NCBI RefSeq assembly: GCF_009192945.1
Contig: NZ_NSET01000079.1
Span: 1 to 44,302, forward strand
DNA: 44,302 nucleotides
Source: Xanthomonas maliensis
GTDB taxonomy: Bacteria; Pseudomonadota; Gammaproteobacteria; Xanthomonadales; Xanthomonadaceae
Reading direction: 5' to 3'
The notes beneath the pieces were generated by a model. That model was not told where the DNA came from. It did no database searches and worked only from the letters and a program-made list of their open reading frames with translations. Both the position numbers and the translations under genes were made by a program. This document shows, piece after piece, positions 38,345-44,302 of the stretch; within the stretch, counting starts at the first letter, position 1; each line of letters starts with the position of its first letter.

Positions 38345-39277
38345 ATGTCCGCCAAGCCCACCAATGCTGTTGCCGCCAGCGCGCTGTCCTCCGGGGACGG
38401 CACGCGGCCCACGCTGGCCGAACTGGTCGCGCTGCGTGGCGCTGCGCACGTCCGTGGCCAGCGCGGGCGTGGGCGACACGGCATCATCGGTCCGGTGCCG
38501 GCCGCCACGCGGGGGCGCGGCATGGAGTACGCCGAGTCGCGTGATTACGTGGCCGGCGACGACGCGCGGCATATCGACTGGCGGGTCACCGCCCGCACCG
38601 GCCGCGCACATACCAAGCTGTTTCAGGCCGAGCGCGAGCGGCTGAGTTTGATCGTGGCCGACACGGCGCCGTCGCTGTATTTCGGGACGCGGCTGCGCTA
38701 CAAGTCGGTGCAGGCCGCGCGTGTCGGCGCCGTTGCCGCCTGGTTGGCCCAGCGCCAAGGCGACCGTATTGGCGCGTTGCGGGGGACCGCCAGCGAGGCG
38801 CCGGTGCCGCCGCGTGCCGGCCAACACGGAGTGTTGCCGGTGCTCGATGCCCTGACCCGCTGGTACGCCCAGCCCCCGATCGACGACGCCGGACTGGAGG
38901 TCGCACTGGACCATGCCGCGCGCCTGTTGCGGCCGGGAGCGCGGCTGACGGTGCTGGCCGATGCACGCAGTGCTGCCGGGATCTCGGCCACGCGCTGGTC
39001 GGGATTGGCGCTGCACCACGAGGTAGTGGTGATCGTGCTGCTGGATCCGCTGGAGCTGACGCCACCACCACGCGCCCTGGCGTTCGAAGCCGGTGGCGAG
39101 CGCATCACCGTCGATCTGTCCAGCGCCGCCGGGCGGGCGCGCTGGCAGGCAGAGTTCGTCGCCCCTCTCGAACAATTGTCGGCCACCTTGCTGGCACGGC
39201 GCATTCGCCTGCAGCGGTTGTCCACCACCGATCCAAGCGATGCCTGGTTGGGCGCCGCCACGAGCGCTGGAGCCTGA
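38345..39277 (+). CDS. DUF58 domain protein
   Basis: A 310-residue protein with the DUF58 signature RDYVAGDDARHIDW at 66-79, followed by a degenerate von Willebrand-like fold (RLSLIVADTAPSLYFG, later GARLTVLADARSA). Unlike longer members it has no obvious N-terminal membrane helices, so it is probably cytoplasmic or peripheral. DUF58 proteins are regular partners of MoxR ATPases. Function in detail is unknown. Confidence 0.88.
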   Translation: MSAKPTNAVAASALSSGDGTRPTLAELVALRGAAHVRGQRGRGRHGIIGPVPAATRGRGMEYAESRDYVAGDDARHIDWRVTARTGRAHTKLFQAERERLSLIVADTAPSLYFGTRLRYKSVQAARVGAVAAWLAQRQGDRIGALRGTASEAPVPPRAGQHGVLPVLDALTRWYAQPPIDDAGLEVALDHAARLLRPGARLTVLADARSAAGISATRWSGLALHHEVVVIVLLDPLELTPPPRALAFEAGGERITVDLSSAAGRARWQAEFVAPLEQLSATLLARRIRLQRLSTTDPSDAWLGAATSAGA

Positions 39278-39282
39278 CGTCG

Positions 39283-39738
39283 ATGGCGCCGGGCAAGCTA
39301 CCGCTGCGCGATGTGCATCTGCCGCCGACGCCGTCCTGGTGGCCGCTGGCACCGGGATGGTGGGGTGTGCTGGCGGTGGTGGCACTGGTGGGCGGCCTGC
39401 TGGTCTATCTGCGCTGGCGGCGATATCGGCGCGAGCGGGCGTGGCTGGCGTTGTTCGATGCCGAGCTGGCGGTGGCTGGTTCTGTGGCGCAGCGGCTGGT
39501 GGTGCTGTCGGGGTTGCTGCGGCGTGCGGCGCGGCGCTGCGATCCGCGAGCCGATCGGCTGCAGGGCGAGGACTGGCTACGTTTCCTCGATGGACACAAG
39601 GGGCAGGCATTCTCGCAAGGACCGGGGCGCGTGCTGCTCGACGGTGGCTTCCAGCGTGCGCCGCTGGTGGCCGATCCAGAGGCGCTGCAGGAATTGGCGC
39701 GTGTGCGCTTCCTGGCCTTGATGCGAGGCCGTCGATGA
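39283..39738 (+). CDS. DUF4381 membrane protein
   Basis: A 151-residue protein with one N-terminal membrane helix (about 23-43, APGWWGVLAVVALVGGLLVY) preceded by a short Pro/Trp-rich segment PLRDVHLPPTPSWWPL, and a basic helical cytoplasmic part. This pattern and its place between the DUF58 and VWA genes identify DUF4381, a small membrane component of proteobacterial Bat operons. It starts 5 bases after the DUF58 stop and overlaps the next gene by 4 bases. Confidence 0.85.
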   Translation: MAPGKLPLRDVHLPPTPSWWPLAPGWWGVLAVVALVGGLLVYLRWRRYRRERAWLALFDAELAVAGSVAQRLVVLSGLLRRAARRCDPRADRLQGEDWLRFLDGHKGQAFSQGPGRVLLDGGFQRAPLVADPEALQELARVRFLALMRGRR

Positions 39739-40742
39739 ACTGGCTGGATTGGTCGCAGTGGCAGGAGGCGCTGTCGCACTGCGCGTGGCCATGGGCATGG
39801 TGGCTGTTGCCACTGCCGTTGCTGATGTGGTTCTGGCCGCAGCGACGTGCCGATGCCGCTGCGTTGCGCGTGCCCTATGGTGAGCAACTGCACGCCATTG
39901 CCCAGGCGCAGGGCCGACCAGCGTTACGGGCACCGCGCTGGCTGGCCTGGCTGGGCTGGATCCTGTTGTGCGCGGCGCTGGCGCGTCCGCAGCAAGTAGG
40001 CGAGGTGATACAGCCGCCGCACGAGGCGCGGCAGATGATGTTGGCGGTGGATCTGTCCGGCAGCATGAGCGAGCCGGACATGGTGCTGGGCGGCAGCGTG
40101 GTCGACCGTCTTACCGCCGCCAAGGCGGTGTTGTCCGATTTCCTCGACCGTCGCGACGGCGATCGTGTCGGCCTGCTGGTCTTCGGTCAGCGCGCCTACG
40201 CACTGACGCCGCTGACTGCCGATCTCACCTCGGTGCGCGAGCAACTGGCCGACAGTGTGGTCGGCCTGGCCGGGCGGGAGACCGCGATCGGCGATGCGAT
40301 CGCGTTGTCGGTCAAGCGTCTGCGCGAACAGCCGAAGGGTCAGCGGGTGGTGATCCTGCTCACCGATGGAGTCAACACCGCTGGCGTGCTCAGCCCGCAA
40401 AAGGCCGCCGAACTGGCCAAGGCCGAAGGCGTGCGTGTACACACCATCGCCTTCGGTGGCAGCGGCGGCTATGCCCTGTTCGGGGTGCCGTTGCCGGGCG
40501 GCGGGGATGACGATATCGACGAGGAAGGCTTGCGCAAGATCGCCGAACAAACCGGTGGGCGCTTCTTCCGTGCCCGCGATACCGGCGAGCTGGCCGGGAT
40601 CTACGCCGAACTCGATCGCCTGGAGCCGGTCAAGGCGGCCGGGCCATCGGTGCAGCCGCGCGAAGAGCGGTATTACTGGCCGCTGGGCGCCGCGGTGGTG
40701 GTCGCGCTGCTGGCCTTTGTGCTGCCAAGGCGGTGGCGATGA
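39735..40742 (+). CDS. batA: VWA-domain membrane protein, BatA type
   Basis: A 335-residue protein with two N-terminal membrane helices (about 17-35 and 69-83), a VWA domain, and a C-terminal helix (YYWPLGAAVVVALLAFVL). The metal-ion adhesion site is complete: DLSGS at 106-110, a threonine in GRETAIGD, and an aspartate in LLTDGVN. It should bind a partner through a divalent metal. The ATG overlaps the DUF4381 stop by 4 bases; the long open frame upstream is the out-of-frame shadow of DUF58 and DUF4381. Confidence 0.9.
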   Translation: MNWLDWSQWQEALSHCAWPWAWWLLPLPLLMWFWPQRRADAAALRVPYGEQLHAIAQAQGRPALRAPRWLAWLGWILLCAALARPQQVGEVIQPPHEARQMMLAVDLSGSMSEPDMVLGGSVVDRLTAAKAVLSDFLDRRDGDRVGLLVFGQRAYALTPLTADLTSVREQLADSVVGLAGRETAIGDAIALSVKRLREQPKGQRVVILLTDGVNTAGVLSPQKAAELAKAEGVRVHTIAFGGSGGYALFGVPLPGGGDDDIDEEGLRKIAEQTGGRFFRARDTGELAGIYAELDRLEPVKAAGPSVQPREERYYWPLGAAVVVALLAFVLPRRWR

Positions 40743-42553
40743 ACGTCATGAGCACGCCGCTGGGATCCTTGCATCTGCTGCGCCCGGAATGGTTGTGGGC
40801 GCTGCTGGCGCTGGTGCCGGCGGCAGTGCTGTGGCAGTTGCGCCGGCGGACCAGCGACGGCTGGCGGCAGACGGTCGATGCGCATCTATTGCCGCATCTG
40901 CTGGTCACCGGCGGACGCCGCGGGTGGGGCGGCTGCGCATTGGCCGGCCTGGTCTATCTGCTGGCGATCCTGGCATTGGCCGGGCCCAGTTGGCGCCAGG
41001 CCGAGCGGCCGGTATTCACGCCCAACCGGCCGCTGGTGATCGCCCTGGACTTGTCCTCCAGCAGCCAGGCGACCGATCTGCCGCCATCGCGCTTGCTGCA
41101 GATGCGCGCCAAGCTGGCGACCTTGCTGCGGCAACGGGCTGGCGGCGATGTGGCGCTGTTGGCGTATGCCGGCGACAGTTTCACCGTCGCTCCACTGACC
41201 GGGGATGTGGCCAACGTCGCATTGTTCCTGGATGCGTTGTCGCCGTCGGTGATGCCGGTGGACGGCAAGCGGGCCGACACAGCGATCGATGCGGGCGTGC
41301 AGTTGCTCAAGCAGGCCGGCTTCTCCCAGGGCGATATCCTGGTGGTCAGCGATCGTGCCGATGGTGCCGCGCAGGGCGCCGCCGGACTGGCGCACGCGCA
41401 CGGGTTCACGGTGTCGGCGCTGGGCGTGGGCAGCGAGCGTGGCGCCGCCTATCGCACCGGCAGTGGCGAGATCGCGCAGGCACGGCTGGACGAAGACAGC
41501 TTGCGGGCCTTGGTGGCCCGCGGTGGCGGTCGCTATGCCCGCCTGAGCGCCGATGGGAGCGACCTGCGTGCACTCGGCGTGCTGGATCCGGCGCGACAGA
41601 CCACCGGCGACCAGGCCGCCAATGTGCAAGGCGGCAAGATGTGGCTGGATGATGGGTATTGGTTGTTGCTGCCGGTGATGGCCCTGGCCTTGCTGGCCTT
41701 CCGCCGCCGCGCCGATCTGAGCGTGCTTGTGCTGGTCTGCCTGTTGCCACTGGCAGCACCGGCGCGCGCGGCCGATGGCACCGCGTGGCGCCGCGCCGAC
41801 CAGATTCAGCAACAACGTCTGGAAGCCGGGGTGCAGGCCTATCGCAAGGGCGACTTCGCCGCCGCGCAGCAGGCCTTTGCCGGGGTCGCGACCGATCAAG
41901 GCTTGTACAACCTGGGCAATGCACTGGCCCGTCAGGGACAGTACGACGCCGCCATCGCGGCCTACGACCGCGCCTTGCAGCAGCACCCCGGCATGCAGGA
42001 CGCCATCGCCAACCGGGCGGCGGTGGAGGCGGCACGCAAGCGCAAGCAGCAGGGCGGCGGTCAACAGCAAGGCCAGCAGGGCAAGCAAGGGCAGAACCAG
42101 CAGGGTCAGAACCAATCCGGGCAGGGCCAGTCGTCCGCGCAGCAGGGAAATAGCGGCGGTCAAGGACAACCGCCGCCGACGTCGAACCCTTCTGCGGGTG
42201 CTCCCGGGCAAGATGCGTCGGCGTCTGCCACACCGCAACGTGGTCAGTCGTCCGCTTCCGATCCACAGTCCGGATCGCAGGCGCAGCCACCGCCAGCGGC
42301 GGCCGACGCTCAAGCGCAGCAGCAGGCGGATGCGGCGCAGCGCCAGCGCATGCAACAGGCCATCGCCAACGCCACGCAGGACGGCAAGCAGAGGGCGGGA
42401 CAAGCGCCAGCGGAAGCCGCGCTTACGCCGCAGCAACGCGAGCAGCAGCAAGCGGTGGAGGCATGGATCCGGCGCGTGCCGGACGACCCAGGCAGCCTGC
42501 TGCGCGCCAAATTCAAGCTCGAGTACGAGCGCAGGCAACGGGAAGGACGATGA
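40739..42553 (+). CDS. batB: VWA and TPR membrane protein, fused BatB-BatC type
   Basis: A 604-residue protein. The N-terminal half repeats the BatA plan: helices at about 17-34 and 66-82, then a VWA domain with DLSSS at 104-108, a threonine in KRADTAID and an acidic VVSDRADG. After another membrane helix near 310-325 and a short hydrophobic segment, a TPR region (about 345-425, GLYNLGNALARQGQYDAAIAA) follows. Residues 430-560 are very rich in Gln, Gly and Ser, and the end is basic and helical (EAWIRRVPDDPGSLLRAKF). The VWA and TPR parts are separate proteins BatB and BatC in Bacteroides. Confidence 0.88.
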   Translation: MNVMSTPLGSLHLLRPEWLWALLALVPAAVLWQLRRRTSDGWRQTVDAHLLPHLLVTGGRRGWGGCALAGLVYLLAILALAGPSWRQAERPVFTPNRPLVIALDLSSSSQATDLPPSRLLQMRAKLATLLRQRAGGDVALLAYAGDSFTVAPLTGDVANVALFLDALSPSVMPVDGKRADTAIDAGVQLLKQAGFSQGDILVVSDRADGAAQGAAGLAHAHGFTVSALGVGSERGAAYRTGSGEIAQARLDEDSLRALVARGGGRYARLSADGSDLRALGVLDPARQTTGDQAANVQGGKMWLDDGYWLLLPVMALALLAFRRRADLSVLVLVCLLPLAAPARAADGTAWRRADQIQQQRLEAGVQAYRKGDFAAAQQAFAGVATDQGLYNLGNALARQGQYDAAIAAYDRALQQHPGMQDAIANRAAVEAARKRKQQGGGQQQGQQGKQGQNQQGQNQSGQGQSSAQQGNSGGQGQPPPTSNPSAGAPGQDASASATPQRGQSSASDPQSGSQAQPPPAAADAQAQQQADAAQRQRMQQAIANATQDGKQRAGQAPAEAALTPQQREQQQAVEAWIRRVPDDPGSLLRAKFKLEYERRQREGR

Positions 42554-44289
42554 TCGGCAACAGGCATTGGTGCCGCAGGGCAATGGGCATGCTGGTCTGC
42601 GTGGCGGTCTGCGTGACCGCCGTTCCTGCCGCTGCCGTCACGCGGGCGTGGCTGGATCGCGACAGCATCGACGCGGGCGATTCGGTGACCTTGAACGTCG
42701 AGACCGATCAGCGTGGCGTCCAGCCGGATTTTGTACCGTTGCGTGCCGATTTCGCGCTCGGTGCGACCAATGCCAGCCAGCAGATGCAGGTCAGCAATGG
42801 CGGCGTCACCACACGCGCACTGTTTGGGGTGGTGCTGACGCCGCGCAAGAGTGGCGCGCTGATCGTGCCGGCCGTGCGGGTCGGGCGCGAGCGCACCGAG
42901 CCGCTGCCGCTGCAGGTCAATGCTGCCGTCGCCGCTGCTGCCGCGGCTCCCGCCTCCGGTAGCGCCGCGAGCGTGGCACAGGGCAACGAGGAAGCCTTCG
43001 TCGACACCCTGGTAGACGATCGCCAGCCCTACGTGCAGCAGAGCGTAGGCGTGGTGGTACGCCTGCATTACGCCACGCAACTGACCTCTGGTGAGCTCGA
43101 TTTGCCTGCGCCCGATGGCGCGTCGCTGCAGCGCGTCGGCGACGATGTCAGCTCGACCGAGATGGTCGATGGACGACGCTACAACGTCGTCGAGCGTCGC
43201 TTCCTGTTGGTACCCGAGCGCAGCGGGCCATTGGTGTTGCCGCCGGCCCGTTTCAACGGCCGTAGCGTGGGCGGTTTCTTTGACGACTACTTCGGTCGTG
43301 GCAATGGCGAGCTGAGTGCGCGCAGCGCGAGCATTTCGATGCAGGTGCGGGCGCAGCCGGTGAATGCACCGCAACCTTGGTTGCCGCTGCGCAGTTTGCA
43401 GCTGCGCTATACCGCCACCCCGCAGCGCGCCACCGCCGGCGAGGCGGCGCAGATCGTGGTCGAGGCCAGCGCGCGGGGTGCGACCCAGGCGCAATTCCCG
43501 GAATTGCCGACGCCGGCCGTGCCCGATGCCCAGGTGTTTGCCGAACCGGCGCAATTCGACGAACGCTTCGTCGATGGTTCGCCGCAGTTGCGGGTAACCC
43601 GGCGCTATTCGGTGGTCCCCAACCGCGCTGGCACCCTGGTGGTGCCTGGTCTGCAAATGGGGTGGTGGGATGTCGGTGCCGCGGCGGCACGCATGGCCTC
43701 GTTGCCGGATCTCACGCTGGAGGTCGCGCCGGGCAGTGGCGCCTTCGCTGCAACGACCACCGCGCCGGCGACGAGTGCAGCTCCGGCGGGTGCGGCGTCA
43801 GTCCCGGCAGGTGCCGCATTGCAATTGCAAGCGCCGGCACCACCCGCGCGGCCGTGGGGATGGATGGCGGCAGCGCTGGTGTTTGCATTGCTGTGGCTGG
43901 CGACGCTGGGCTGGGGATGGCGCCGTCGGCGGCAGCGGCAGCAGCCCAGCGCGGCAGTGATGCCGCCGGCCGCCGGCACGGCCGGCCGGCGCGCCACCCA
44001 TAGCCTGGCGGACCTGCGTCGCGCACTGGATGCCGGCGGGCTGGACGAAGTCGCCGTCGCGCTCTGCGGCATGGCGGGCGTGGACGACATCGATAGCGTG
44101 CTGGCGGCGCTCGACGACCCGGCCCAGCGCGCCGCAGTGGTACGCATGCAGCGCGCGCGCTGGGGCGGCGAGGGCGACGTCGCGGGTGCGCGTGCCGCGC
44201 TGCGCGACGCCTTCGCCCAAGCACCGCGCTGGCGTAGCGCGCTCGCTCCCGCGCCGGCAGTCGTGCCGCCGTTATATCCGCCGGGCTGA
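42550..44289 (+). CDS. batD: BatD-family protein
   Basis: A 579-residue protein with an N-terminal signal peptide (to about AAA at 29), a long periplasmic stretch of repeated beta-sandwich domains (AWLDRDSIDAGDSVTLNVET, then VQQSVGVVVRLHY and later LRYTATPQRATAGEAAQIVVE), and one membrane helix near residue 440-460 (MAAALVFALLWLATLGWGW) with a basic cytoplasmic tail. This is the BatD/DUF58-operon architecture. It overlaps the BatB-BatC gene by 4 bases and ends 13 bases before the window edge; whether the operon continues is unknown. Ala/Pro-rich linkers precede the helix. Confidence 0.9.
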   Translation: MIGNRHWCRRAMGMLVCVAVCVTAVPAAAVTRAWLDRDSIDAGDSVTLNVETDQRGVQPDFVPLRADFALGATNASQQMQVSNGGVTTRALFGVVLTPRKSGALIVPAVRVGRERTEPLPLQVNAAVAAAAAAPASGSAASVAQGNEEAFVDTLVDDRQPYVQQSVGVVVRLHYATQLTSGELDLPAPDGASLQRVGDDVSSTEMVDGRRYNVVERRFLLVPERSGPLVLPPARFNGRSVGGFFDDYFGRGNGELSARSASISMQVRAQPVNAPQPWLPLRSLQLRYTATPQRATAGEAAQIVVEASARGATQAQFPELPTPAVPDAQVFAEPAQFDERFVDGSPQLRVTRRYSVVPNRAGTLVVPGLQMGWWDVGAAAARMASLPDLTLEVAPGSGAFAATTTAPATSAAPAGAASVPAGAALQLQAPAPPARPWGWMAAALVFALLWLATLGWGWRRRRQRQQPSAAVMPPAAGTAGRRATHSLADLRRALDAGGLDEVAVALCGMAGVDDIDSVLAALDDPAQRAAVVRMQRARWGGEGDVAGARAALRDAFAQAPRWRSALAPAPAVVPPLYPPG

Positions 44290-44302
44290 GTCAACGGCCG
44301 CC

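Noticed and set aside
42037..42330. Repeated CAG/GGC words in the BatB-BatC gene as a possible CRISPR or satellite
   Set aside because: They encode a Gln/Gly-rich linker in frame; there are no regular spacers or constant repeat units.

Overview
The window is chromosomal DNA from a GC-rich gammaproteobacterium. Protein sequences and gene order point to a Xanthomonas-like member of the Xanthomonadaceae; this is recognition from memory, not a search result. Coding density is high, many neighbouring genes overlap by 4 bases (ATGA), and I found no tRNA, rRNA, CRISPR array, transposase or integrase.

Layout. (1) 224-4348, minus strand: a DUF1631 protein overlapping a PilZ-domain protein, then the dipeptidase pepQ. 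(2) 4479-7400, minus strand: rph, a VOC-fold protein, rdgB and hemW. (3) 7510-9620, plus strand: yicC, gmk and rpoZ. (4) 9811-19763, minus strand: a polyol uptake and catabolism cluster (HAD hydrolase, SorC-type regulator, binding lipoprotein, OprB-type porin, two permeases, ATPase, SDR dehydrogenase, pentulose kinase) between rpoZ and spoT. (5) 19956-27971, plus strand: spoT, ridA, recG, a nucleoside hydrolase, type-B L31 (rpmE2) and citrate synthase (gltA). (6) 28044-31440, minus strand: an unrecognised conserved-looking protein and the class A penicillin-binding protein mrcA. (7) 31657-36662, plus strand: pilMNOPQ, the alignment and secretin complex of type IV pili. (8) 37285-44289, plus strand: a MoxR / DUF58 / DUF4381 / VWA / VWA-TPR / BatD operon of the Bat (aerotolerance) type.

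How it works together. Most of the window is housekeeping: RNA and nucleotide maintenance, (p)ppGpp control, replication-fork repair, cell wall and pilus assembly. The accessory part is region 4. Its proteins would bring a sugar alcohol across the outer membrane (porin), capture it (lipoprotein), import it (CUT1 ABC transporter), oxidise it (SDR) and phosphorylate the ketose (D-ribulokinase-like FGGY kinase). A SorC-type regulator is encoded just upstream, and two adjacent 19-bp dyads beside a candidate promoter at 17932-17995 are good operator candidates.

I see no clearly undescribed system. The points most worth a second look are the polyol cluster lying between rpoZ and spoT, the tandem operator, the DUF1631-PilZ gene pair, the Ala/Pro tail of PilN, a periplasmic CxxC in PBP1A, and a 37-bp near-perfect palindrome after mrcA.
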